Assembly (NCBI RefSeq): GCF_026262505.1
Contig: NC_067203.1
Location: 21,681,411-21,745,410 of the forward strand
Reading direction: 5' to 3'
Length of the DNA stretch: 64,000 bases
From: Trichomonas vaginalis G3
Taxonomy: Eukaryota > Parabasalia > Trichomonadida > Trichomonadidae
Part shown: positions 18,571 through 28,502 of the stretch, piece by piece
Position numbering within the stretch: position 1 is the first letter of the stretch
Layout: each line of letters opens with the position of its first letter
Position numbers and translations under genes: made by a program
Notes under the pieces: model-generated
What the model was told of the DNA's origin: nothing
Database searches by the model: none
The model's input: only the letters and a program-made list of their open reading frames with translations

Positions 18571-20634
18571 TTATAATGATTTTGGTTTCAAATGTGTATC
18601 ATCCTGGCTAAGTTTGCTCTGTTCCGCCATTGCCATCTGTAAAATCTGTGGGTTGATACAAGATTTCCTTCTCGCGATTTGTGCAGCCTTCAAATTCGCT
18701 TCTGCGAGCTGTGCCATTCCAACAGAGTTGAATTGTGTCGCCTTGGCAGGAGAAGGCTTTGTTTCCTCCGCCTGGGCCTTCGCAGCTTCGATATCGTCAA
18801 GGATAGAAGTATCATTATCGTCCTTGAACTCGTATCTTTGTTTGAAGTACTCCGTTGATGTCTCCGACTTAATATTCGGAACAAATGGCTTCTCAGATGG
18901 CTGGTATCCTGCGAGCCAAGGGTGATTTAAGATTTCTTCAGCTCCATTTGCACCCAAACGCTTCGAAGGATCGACAGTGAGCAGCCTTGATATGAAATCT
19001 TGGCATTCCGGAGAGAATTCGTCATCCAAATGCTCGAATTTGCCAAGAATAATATTATTTTGCAATTCTTTTTCGGTATCTGCAGTAAACGGCGGTTCGC
19101 CCATCAATAATTCGTAGACAACGCATCCGAGGGACCAGTAGTCAACCGGAAAACTGTGTTTTTGTCCGAGAATTATTTCTGGAGCAACATAGTTAGGAGT
19201 CCCTACAAGAGAATCGCTTTGAACTATGTTCTCATCAGAATTAATACGACGATCAACAACTCCGAGATACGATAAACCGAAATCTGTCAATTTCAAGTTT
19301 CCATTTGCGTCAACTAATATGTTATCTGGCTTTAGGTCACGATGAATGATTCCGCATTTATGGAGATACTCCAAGGCTTTGGCAATTTGGTACGCGTAGA
19401 ATTTGGCGGACTCTTCATCAATGGAATAAACCTCGTGGAGAAGGGAATAGAGGTCTCCACCTGGCAAGTATTCCATGACAATGTAGAAATTATGAGTACC
19501 AAGGATGGAATAGTAAAAATTAATAATATAAGGGTTTTGGAAGTGTAAAAGTATATCTTTTTCAGCGAGAATCCTCTTGCCCTGATTTTTGTTGAGGATA
19601 TTTGACTTGGATTGGACCTTGATCGCGTAGATATCTCCTGTCGATTTTTTCTTTGCCAAAAAAACTCGGGCAAAAGCACCACGGGATACGCGCTTGATGA
19701 ATTCGAAGTCAGCAATAGTGATCTTTGGGTGGTTTTTAGGTAAGTTTGATGGGCCAAGTGCTTGACGGGTTGCGCTGTAAGCATTAATGGCTCTTTTCTT
19801 CTCATACGAGATGTCCTGGGCTCTGTCTATAATGAAGTGTATTTCGGGGAGCTTTACATTGAGAAGATGTTTTATTAAATCAGAAATTTCTTCAGGGGAT
19901 TCTAAATCATCGTTTCCAACACGTATAATAGCATCTATAATCATAGTAGCATGTAATATCGGATAAGTTTGATCATCGTTTCCTGGCCATTGAAATTTAA
20001 GAAAATTTTCAGCGAGTTGTGTTCTTAATTCCATGAGATCAGAGTTACATTTGTTTATAAGTGCTTCAGATTGAAAAGCCTCAACACATTTAGCTGTATG
20101 TTCTTCGATTTGATCGATATCAATAGGTTGGTCGCAAATACGGCAAATTACGGCGTTTTCAATTTGTATAAGTGGAGTAGGCGATAGTTTGGTTGCCGAG
20201 CAGAAGATTCTTCCTCTAATATCATTGTTGATGAAAGGAAAAATGACTGAAAAAAGATGCTGAATAGAAGCTCCTAGGGTAATAAAAGAACTGTAGAGTT
20301 TGTCAATCTCGGGTGATGTTTGAATATCAGTGAACAATGAATATGATTCATTGATACCTTCTGAAATTGTATCATAAAGATTGCCTAAATATGAATTCAT
20401 GGTATTCTCGTAGATAGCTTGAAGCTTCTTGACAAGTTCTTGAAGCGGTGGGGATGTTTGTTTGATAATCTCGCTGAAGGTTGGGCGTAAACTTTCAAGA
20501 TTATTTCGGAGAGCTTGAAGCTTATGAAAATATGGATCATACGGAATCTTATTTTTCTTAGGTAATGCCTGGAAGCTTATAGGACTCTGTGGTCTAGGAA
20601 GCCGTGGCATTCTAAAATGCCTGGCTTGAAACAT
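18571..20634 (-). CDS. IRE/Rim15/Greatwall-like AGC protein kinase with zinc finger
   Basis: Kinase of 687 residues. The N-terminal 150 residues are helical. A CxxC...HxxxC zinc finger follows near residues 163-185 (ICRICDQPIDIDQIEEHTAKC), the same type and place as in plant IRE/IREH1 kinases and fungal Rim15. The kinase domain (about 300-580) has VSRGAFARVFLAKK, the catalytic loop HRDLKPDN near residue 431, LTDFGLSY, a short insert before the activation site, and VGTPNYVAPEI. These match the AGC group, specifically the MAST/Greatwall/IRE branch. A C-terminal AGC extension follows (EYFKQRYEFKDDND). Known relatives control mitotic or quiescence phosphatase inhibition (Greatwall, Rim15), so a role in cell-cycle or starvation control is inferred. 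A hAT-like element lies only 54 bp upstream of the start codon and may replace or separate the original promoter. Confidence 0.88.
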   Translation of the reverse strand: MFQARHFRMPRLPRPQSPISFQALPKKNKIPYDPYFHKLQALRNNLESLRPTFSEIIKQTSPPLQELVKKLQAIYENTMNSYLGNLYDTISEGINESYSLFTDIQTSPEIDKLYSSFITLGASIQHLFSVIFPFINNDIRGRIFCSATKLSPTPLIQIENAVICRICDQPIDIDQIEEHTAKCVEAFQSEALINKCNSDLMELRTQLAENFLKFQWPGNDDQTYPILHATMIIDAIIRVGNDDLESPEEISDLIKHLLNVKLPEIHFIIDRAQDISYEKKRAINAYSATRQALGPSNLPKNHPKITIADFEFIKRVSRGAFARVFLAKKKSTGDIYAIKVQSKSNILNKNQGKRILAEKDILLHFQNPYIINFYYSILGTHNFYIVMEYLPGGDLYSLLHEVYSIDEESAKFYAYQIAKALEYLHKCGIIHRDLKPDNILVDANGNLKLTDFGLSYLGVVDRRINSDENIVQSDSLVGTPNYVAPEIILGQKHSFPVDYWSLGCVVYELLMGEPPFTADTEKELQNNIILGKFEHLDDEFSPECQDFISRLLTVDPSKRLGANGAEEILNHPWLAGYQPSEKPFVPNIKSETSTEYFKQRYEFKDDNDTSILDDIEAAKAQAEETKPSPAKATQFNSVGMAQLAEANLKAAQIARRKSCINPQILQMAMAEQSKLSQDDTHLKPKSL

Positions 20635-20963
20635 TTATAAAAAACGATTATTTCTAATTCAAACAATTTTTCAGATACTGATTTTTTAGAGGTAGGGCAA
20701 CGATAGAAAATTTTTGGAAAAAAAGTTCGGAGATCTTAAACGTATCATATTCCCTGCATGGTTTGGTATCTTCCGCCATGCGTTGTGCCAAACATATTGA
20801 CACTTTCCAATAATTAATTTATGGTATGAGTCACAGAGTTAGATTATAAAAAGAAAGTAAATAATTGCAATTAGAAATCATATATGTCGGAAATCAAATG
20901 TTGATGAGCAGAAACCTTTTACTCATCATAAAAGAGATAAATCACTAAAGATTTGTATACATT

Positions 20964-21120
20964 AAAATTTGATATTTGGTGCTCGAAAACTGTCTGATGG
21001 GACTCCTCCAAAATGAACCAATCTATCGCTGAGGACCAAATTAGATGATGTGGATGGTGTATTCTCTAATTCTAACTTAGGAAGAATGGGAACAAAACGA
21101 ATGACGACAACAACATGTCA
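20964..21120 (-). pseudogene. coding-like relic inside the hAT-like element
   Basis: A stop-free minus-strand stretch of about 50 codons ends in TAA and has balanced amino-acid use (for example VIRFVPILPKLELENTPS and LSDRLVHFGGVPSDSFRAP), unlike the Lys/Asn/Ile-rich chance frames around it. It looks like the C-terminus of a lost protein. No family is recognised. It could be remains of the element's own protein or captured host sequence. Confidence 0.4.
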
Positions 21121-22879
21121 AACATAGATTAAATATCTATGAATCAATAAAGTATACGTGCATTGAAGGTGATAACGATCACTTGAGGCTTATAACTCTT
21201 TGACTAAATTATGCAATAATTAAATATAATCATTTTTATATTTTTATACTGATAGTAATTAATATACTATCCTGCTTAATAAATGGTATGATCAAATTTG
21301 TTTGAAAATTTAATTATGTATATGAAACTATGTCTTCTATATAAAAATCAAAATTTTCGGACGAACCTAGATTGAACCTTTATGAAAATCTATCATTTTT
21401 GTTAATTGAGTTAATATGAATCTTTTACATATGTATATATAGCATTGATAGCTTATATAATCATGGTTTATTCCATATTAACATATTTTTTCAGTTAAAT
21501 TTGTTAATAATATCATGTAACAAATTAATTCAAGATTAGAATGTCTACAAAATGCTAACAAATAAGAACAAAATACGATTTCTCGACTTAAATTTTAATA
21601 TGGAGTAGTTTTTCGTTTAAATCTAATTAAAAATGAATAAAAACTTATCTTGTACTATTTTCATTCAAAGATTTTAATAATGTAAATCATGCATTTTCAT
21701 AATTCAGTACAGTTCTTTTTAGAATTAAAGTTGATGAGGATGATATTTGTGATTTAAAATAATTTGTTAATGTTCACCTTTTATTCATCACCTTGTGGTA
21801 TGCCCTAAAGCAATAGCATTATCAATTCTGCTGAATTGATCAACTCAAAATTCCAAAAAAAATTCAAAATTTCAAAAATGAAATTAAACAATTTGAATTT
21901 TCACATGAAAAAATCAATTTCGAAAAAAATTTGGAAAATCAAAGTATTTGATAATTAGTCAAATAATCAATTTACATCGTTTTTACTCATAAAAAACAAC
22001 TAATTTTTGATTTTGATATCATATTTGATAAATACTCATTCCAGAGTTGACGTAATGTATTAATTATTGTTAGAGATATTGCTTTCGCAGCAAAATTCTT
22101 ATTTCATGAAAGAAAAAAAAAAGATTTTATTCCAACAAAAACAAGTAAACAGATGAATGGAAACGTACTATATTTTCATAAATGTAGTAATCAGCGTGTC
22201 AGCTTTTGTTTATCATGTTCGAGTCAAAATGTATTAACTTGTAATAAGAAATATTCGAAGATTATATGAAGTATTGAGCATTCTTTGTAGAAATATTTGT
22301 AATTCATTACTAACATATATAATAAAGTTGTTTTTTTTTCCTTATTGCAATAATTTTGTCTGATTTTAATAACTTTTCATGTATACGAGTTGTGTGAATA
22401 TGCATCATAATATGCGTAAATATACTTATTTGCGACGAATAATGTGGTTGCATAATGGAGGTGCTAAATTTTGATTTTTAATATGGGCTTTGGTATGTAT
22501 AATCATGTTCTTATCTCAACGTAGGAGTATTGGTGCAATATGATTAAAATTTACGAGGTTGATCTTAAATTGAATAATTCTGGAGTATAAATCACAATGC
22601 AGCTAATTCTATGTTAAAGATAGATACAGATTGTAGTAATCAATTAGGGAGTACAAATTCATTCTTTCATTTCTGTCGTATTGAGCAGAAAGGAAGAGAT
22701 CATAACCCTAGGAAAAAAAGCCCAAATTTGTCACTTTTCATAGTACGTTAAACTCAATTCGCTCGGCGAATGCCGAGCACACGTACTCATCATTCAACAT
22801 AATATTCTCATTCTTTGGTTATTATAGTGCCAGACAACACAAGATTTCAAAGAATTACTTGAGTTTTTCAATTAATCTA

Positions 22880-23090
22880 ATCCGATTTTAGATTTATCGA
22901 GAACTCCATCATCAAATCCACATACTTCAGTGCGTAACTACAATTATCCATATACAGAAGGAAGTTCTTTTCGAACAACTCATTTGGAGTCTGTTTTGGA
23001 AATTCTTTCTGTCCGACTTAATTTCATAGTTCCTGATCAACCAAAAGACAGAAAACCACACACTATCTACTTAGGAAGGAGTTCTTTCTA
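22880..23090 (+). pseudogene. second coding-like relic inside the hAT-like element
   Basis: About 70 codons are open from a TAA near 22875 to TAA at 23088-23090, with no ATG. The composition is coding-like (NYNYPYTEGSSFRTTHLESV, RLNFIVPDQPKDRKPHTIYL). It is on the strand opposite the relic at 21 kb. No family is recognised. Confidence 0.4.
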
Positions 23091-24088
23091 AATCTTCCTT
23101 AAATTGAGATTTTACGAGAGATAACCCTTCTATTGCACTTAAAAATGAACATTTTGATATCTTTAGTATACACATGGTCATATATAGTATTTCATCTACA
23201 TAAATACATTCATCTTTCGAAGTCTCTCATTAAATGGGAGGCTTCGAAAGATGAATCGTTTTATTCATACAACTTTAAATCTCGAACACATTTAGAGAGT
23301 GAGTATATCATTTTATTCTTGTTTTGAGTTTATTCTGATTCAAAATTGCAGTGAAAACAGAAGTTCACACATCATATCTGAATGTGAGCTCATCTATACT
23401 TATACGATCTCAATACCTCCACTCTAAGCATAAGAGGTGAAGTTATATAAAAATTATCAGATGCGTTGAAGTCTCAAAAGAATTGCCTGAATGCTTGTTT
23501 CATATTTGTCCAAGTAGTTTCAATGAATAAATGTATTGTTTTTTATAATTTCGATTTATTTTTAGAAAATATTCAATATAAACCTTTATTGTGTTATTTA
23601 CATCTCATAAATTCTCTGTCTAAATCATATAAAAGCGCGTTTTACCCCTATGAATCAAGAAATTCATTCAATATTCATGGTATATTTATTAAATTTATAC
23701 GATTTACTAATAATCAATATTATATCCTCATAAATAGCAATATATTTTGGTAATCTATGATAATCATATACAATATTTGAAATCAAATTTTCATTAGTTT
23801 AGGTTCCTTGTTAATAGTAAACCATTATATTTATTACTAATAATAAAATCTATGTGTCGTATTGAAATTCAATAAAATTACTTATTCGGTCCAAAAAAAC
23901 AAATTAGATAAAATTTTTCTTTTTTTATGTAATTTTTGTTTTTCATTTTTCTCAAGATCCTAAGTTATGTTCTAACTTTTGACATCATATCCTATCATGC
24001 TAGGCTATATATTATAGCATATCCAAAAGGCAAGGAAATCTATCAGAGAAGCCTTTTTGACCTATCGTTGCCCTACCTCTGATTTTTT

Positions 24089-24743
24089 TATTTTACTGAA
24101 TTATCTGATCAAGAAATCAATTATTTGAATAATTAGATTCAATACATTCTTGAAAAAATGTCATTTTATTAAATTCAATATAAATTCTGAAAAGATCAAA
24201 TCATATTGTTTTCTTGATTGTACAGTTTTTCATGAAAATTTTATTATTTTATTGCGTTAAGAAAAATTGAAACGAAAACATTGGAAAAACGTTGTAACGT
24301 TAGATAATCGTGGTTTAGCTTAATTAACCCGAGGAAATTTTGAATATTAAATAACTTGATTTAATTTTTTTGTTTAATTATTTTCTGAACCAATTGATTT
24401 TGGTTTCGGCATATTGTCTAACAACTTATTATGCAAAATAACATAATAATATCGGGAGAAAATCATAAATGGTTTACATTTTTTTGGCAAGATAAGAATA
24501 TGATTATTTTTAAAACATGAAATATCTTTAAATTAATAGGAGGACCTTCAAGGTCTCGATGAAGTCATCTCAACGATATGACAGTTCGTTTCATTGATTA
24601 AAATAAAATTAAAGAATTTTGATTTTTTTCAGAAAGTCTGAGATTTTAGCTATTATTTCATACAAATAATTTAAAAAGAATATTAATTTCAATTATATAA
24701 GTTGCAAAAACCTCTAAATAAACATAATAAAAAAATTCCGGAG
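24089..24743. other. AT-rich intergenic DNA
   Basis: Spacer between the hAT-like element and the casein kinase 1 stop codon. Nothing recognised. Confidence 0.4.
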
Positions 24744-25976
24744 TTAAGGTTTTCTTGGGGGGTTAAATTGCCCATTTTTCATAGCCCAAAGCAAAGAAGT
24801 CTGCGGAGAAATCTTCTGCCTTGTTGGCATTTGACCCATTGTCGCAGAAGTCTTAAGAGCTCCAGTTTGAGGATGACTTTGTTGGGCAATAGTAATAAGA
24901 GGTGTTGCTGTTCGTACGTGGTTGAAATTTCCTTTCATATTCAATTGTACTGATGCTGACGAACCGGATGTTAAAAGCTTTGTTTGCAAATTACTTGGTT
25001 GTGCTGAGATTCCTGGAGATTCTGTCATCAATGGTGTTGTAACAAGAGTATCTGTTGACATCGAGCGTGTATCTGATGCACGTACAAGCTCTGCTTTGAG
25101 AACCCAATCGTATTTGTAATCGTAAACGAATCCTTGGCGTTCGAAAAGAGCTCTAAAGTCGGCTCTGTACTTGACATAATCAGGATCATCCTTGAAACCA
25201 AGTGCACGAACTGAAGTTAAGAAATTGCAAAATTCAACTGGTAATCCGCTGCATAATTCTTCCGGAGTCGTCTTTAATTTGCAATCGTAGATTAATTGGT
25301 GCTTTCTTGTACGATTTTCTTCTTTGAAGCCTTGCCATGGTAGTGATCCTTTTAATAAATAAATTAATACGTAAGCGATACTCTCTAAATCGTCACGTCT
25401 ACTCTGTTCAATGCCTCTGTGAGTATTAAGGGAGGCATAACGGGCAGTACCAAGCAAAGTTCTTCCATCAATTTGAGGTATATGTTTTCCTGTTTTAGGA
25501 TCTATATACCTTTTGGATAGACCAAAGTCGATAGAATAAATGATATTTTGATCTTTGTCTGTTCCTAGCATAAAGTTTTCTGGTTTGATATCACGATGCA
25601 AGATTCCATTGTTATGTATGTATTGAATCCTCGATAGCATTTGATCGGCAATCATGAGAACTGTTTTAAGAGAAAAGCTGCGTTGGCATTCATCAAGAAG
25701 GTTTTCAAGTGTCGAAGATAAAAGCTCAATAACCATTACATTGTAATCTCCTTCAACACCATACCATTTTATATCAGGAATTCCAACGCCTCCCCTCAAT
25801 GTTTTGTAAATTTTCGATTCGCAAAGCAATTGTGGAGGAATATTATCAACGGACTCGAATTTGACGGCAACTTCTTCAAGGGTGATAATATGCTCTCCAG
25901 CATATATATCACCAAAGCTGCCACTTCCACGCTTTTTCTTAATGCGATACTTCGATCCAACTATAATCTCATTCAT
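24744..25976 (-). CDS. casein kinase 1 family protein kinase
   Basis: CK1-type Ser/Thr kinase of 410 residues. The glycine loop is RGSGSFGDIY (16-25), the ATP lysine is K39 in VAVKFES, the catalytic loop is HRDIKPEN (127-134), then SIDFGLSK. The CK1-specific features are KRYIDPKTGKHIP, LLGTARYASLNTHRG in place of the APE motif, and SRRDDLESIAY. The kinase domain ends near residue 285. A 120-residue Ser/Thr/Gln-rich tail follows, as in CK1 delta/epsilon-type kinases where the tail is autoinhibitory. CK1 acts in vesicle traffic, DNA repair and the cell cycle; the specific role here is unknown. The frame is whole, with a plain ATG and no intron. Two TCATAT(A/T) initiator-like sequences lie 44-52 nt upstream. 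Confidence 0.95.
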   Translation of the reverse strand: MNEIIVGSKYRIKKKRGSGSFGDIYAGEHIITLEEVAVKFESVDNIPPQLLCESKIYKTLRGGVGIPDIKWYGVEGDYNVMVIELLSSTLENLLDECQRSFSLKTVLMIADQMLSRIQYIHNNGILHRDIKPENFMLGTDKDQNIIYSIDFGLSKRYIDPKTGKHIPQIDGRTLLGTARYASLNTHRGIEQSRRDDLESIAYVLIYLLKGSLPWQGFKEENRTRKHQLIYDCKLKTTPEELCSGLPVEFCNFLTSVRALGFKDDPDYVKYRADFRALFERQGFVYDYKYDWVLKAELVRASDTRSMSTDTLVTTPLMTESPGISAQPSNLQTKLLTSGSSASVQLNMKGNFNHVRTATPLITIAQQSHPQTGALKTSATMGQMPTRQKISPQTSLLWAMKNGQFNPPRKP

Positions 25977-26236
25977 TCAAATTATTTGGATTTTATGGAA
26001 TAAATTATCACCAAAAATATGAATATATGATTGTCGTTATTTTTTATTTTTATTTTGTTATTGTATTGAAATTTTGAGAAAGAATTCAATTGAGTTTTTT
26101 TGATAAGCAATTATTTGAACAGAAAAGCACCAGTGGACGTATCTCATTGCATTTTTAATGACAACACCCCTAAAATTTTCTCCAAATTGATCTAAATAAA
26201 TATACTGCGCTTGGTATCAATATTTCATTTTTCTAT

Positions 26237-27991
26237 GGGGAGAAGCTTCCTAAACTTTTTAATCCCATAAATATGGTCATTATCTGGAATAAAGAGTTAA
26301 GCGTCATATGTCACTTTTTGTACTAAGGAAACATCGACTTTATGCGTTATGACTTTTCGATGAGGAAACAAGTGTTCACGTATTATAAACTTCCTTATTC
26401 CAATAAACCGACCCTAAACATAATTAATTCTAAGCATGATAATGGTCTCTTTTCTATGATAACCAAATCAATTTGGTTATCATAGTAAAGCACCAAAAAC
26501 TGGAATAGGAATCGGCAATATGGAATCATGAAACAACTAGGATAAAATGGATATGGGACATTCATACATCCATTCCCTATTTTTAACCATATTATATTTT
26601 CAAACAAAATTCTCGTACTATTTTCAATAAAATTTGCATAACCTTGTTATTACTCTTAGGCGAAAGATGATTTTAATGTTAATTTTATAGAAGAACTTTT
26701 AATGCATAATAAAATAACCATTTCCTATAAATTTAGACTTAAAACGGTGACAATAAACAAGCTTTAGTCTAGAAATTAATTTTCTACTACTATAAATGCA
26801 TCTTTATCTTTAATTAGAAAAAAATTTATCAATTTTATTATCCAGATGAAAAAAGAAGTGACATATGATATTTTATCTAATTTAAAATCTTTTATTGATT
26901 GTTTTTAAAAACTTTGCATTTTGTATGAGTATTTCATGTTTAAATCAGTATAAATACGCAAAATACTTATGAAATTCCAGCTGTTATTCAGTACTATTCA
27001 TTTTTCAGCAATCATTAACTGTGGAAGAGTATGGCAAACGTTCGATAATGATCATGTATACTCAGATCATCAAGAATGAATTAAAGTCAATGCAGGGAAA
27101 TGGATAATCCGATTAAAAACCCCAAAAAGGAAAAAGATATTATATGAACGTCTCACAAATGGTTAGTACTAAGCTCTTTCCTGATGATTGAATATTCTTT
27201 CATATTTTTGTATATTGTAAGGGATTTTCTCCCCAAATATATAATACCTTCCTTATAAACGATCTACTTTCTTTGAATACAAGTATAATTTTACATTTTA
27301 GGAAAAAAATTTATTTTTTCAAATTTATCTTATAACAATAGAGATTTATATATGTGTGTGTCAATATAGGCTTTAGTGGTATAAAATTGGGTAGATTTTG
27401 TTTTTTTTGAGTAAAAAATTCAAAAAATTACTATCATTTTGCGTGCAAAGGAATAGTCAGAGCTATTTAATAACATTTTACGAATGAACTATGGAATTAC
27501 TATAACTTTTGAAGAAATTTCAAAGTTAATAGAAGATTGTATTTTAGAAATCAGCTAAAAGAATGATGTGCATGCATCAAGCGTTAAAGTATCCTAATCA
27601 GAAATATAATATACAATGATTAGCAAAGCAGATTTGAATCGGCAAGAAGAGTTGCTTAAAAAATCAGTTGAGTCTTCTCTAGTTTCCACACTGCCTATTC
27701 CTGTTTAAGTGCGGTTATTCCTATTCCAGTTTTGGTGCTTTACTATGATAACCAAATTGATTTGGTTATCATAGAAAAGAGACCATTATCATGCTTAGAA
27801 TTAATTATGTTTAGGGTCGGTTTATTGGAATAAGGAAGTTTATAATACGTGAACACTTGTTTCCTCATCGAAAAGTCATAACGCATAAAGTCGATGTTTC
27901 CTTAGTACAAAAAGTGACATATGACGCTTAACTCTTTATTCCAGATAATGACCATATTTATGGGATTAAAAAGTTTAGGAAGCTTCTCCCC
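26237..27991. mobile_element. foldback element with 276-bp inverted terminal arms
   Basis: The left arm (26237-26512) and right arm (27717-27991) are reverse complements over their whole length, with a single one-base length difference by eye. Both begin GGGGAGAAGCTTCCTAAAC at the outer end. Possible 3-bp duplication TAT flanks the ends (26234-26236 and 27992-27994). Each arm contains the palindrome CTATGATAACCAAAT/ATTTGGTTATCATAG. The 1.2-kb centre has no transposase but carries a relic of a secreted glycine-rich protein (26969-27165). Near-perfect arm identity means recent movement or gene conversion. The superfamily is undetermined: a 3-bp duplication would suit PIF/Harbinger, while long arms are more usual in MULEs or foldback elements. 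Confidence 0.85.
26969..27165 (+). pseudogene. relic of a secreted glycine-rich-family protein N-terminus
   Basis: An ATG opens a signal-peptide-like sequence (MKFQLLFSTIHFSAIINCG) followed by RVWQTFDNDHVYSDHQE and an in-frame TGA at 27077-27079. The same frame then continues IKVNAGKWIIRLKT to a TAG. The segment before the stop plus (I)KVNAGKW resembles FAPYEINLTAGKWKIECWGA in the glycine-rich pseudogene at 0.6-1.5 kb. I infer a captured or inserted-into 5' end of that surface family, truncated before the glycine-rich block. Confidence 0.45.
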
Positions 27992-28502
27992 TATTTTTTT
28001 ATGCGATTTTACTCAATAAAAATTTTGCAAATTACCTCCGACTTTTCAGAGGATTGAGTTGCCACTCAATCCTCTGAAATAGTCTGTGGTAATTTTTAGT
28101 CTCTACACTATTTCAATATAAGCTCCATTTTTAAACAGTTTTTAAAAATCGAGCATTGAAAAGTGTGATGAGACTTTAAAATTAGCGTTCATCCTCCAAA
28201 AATCTCAAATGCACCAGATTTATATTTTCCTGCCAAGTGACTGCTCCTTTTCCTATTAATAATTAGGGAAAATTTTATAATAAAATTGTTCGGTGATACA
28301 ATGAATTAGATCTGGGGTTATTGAAATCAAAATTATAATCAAATCAGTTAAAGAATTGAAATCATTGATTCAAATCAACATTATTTAATAATTAATTTTG
28401 CTATCGAATAATATTGCATCTGTGTTCATATATAGGTAGGATCAACCAAAGAAGCAGATAGCGAATATCAATAATCTTACTACCGAAGTTTCATAATGTT
28501 TA
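27992..28502. other. intergenic DNA with a perfect 15-bp hairpin
   Basis: TTCAGAGGATTGAGT at 28045-28059 pairs perfectly with ACTCAATCCTCTGAA at 28064-28078 around a 4-nt loop. The remainder is AT-rich upstream sequence of the LRR gene, with no other feature seen. Confidence 0.55.

Larger units (their letters stand above)
20688..24080. mobile_element. hAT-like DNA transposon, non-autonomous or decayed (3.39 kb)
   Basis: The ends are perfect 19-bp inverted repeats: AGAGGTAGGGCAACGATAG at 20688-20706 and its reverse complement at 24062-24080. An 8-bp direct duplication GATTTTTT flanks them exactly (20680-20687 and 24081-24088). An 8-bp duplication with a (C/T)AGAGG-type end fits the hAT superfamily. 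No transposase can be recognised inside. The interior is AT-rich with two coding-like relics (minus 20964-21120 and plus about 22880-23090), a 14-bp perfect hairpin (23209-23222 with 23242-23255) and a GCTCGGC/GCCGAGC hairpin near 22762. Beyond the 19 bp the arms diverge. The insertion lies between the AGC kinase start codon and whatever promoted it. Confidence 0.8.

Noticed and set aside
23466-23753. 95-codon plus-strand frame inside the hAT-like element.
   Set aside because: It has Tyr/Phe/Asn/Ile-rich chance composition and no motif. It cannot be distinguished from background.
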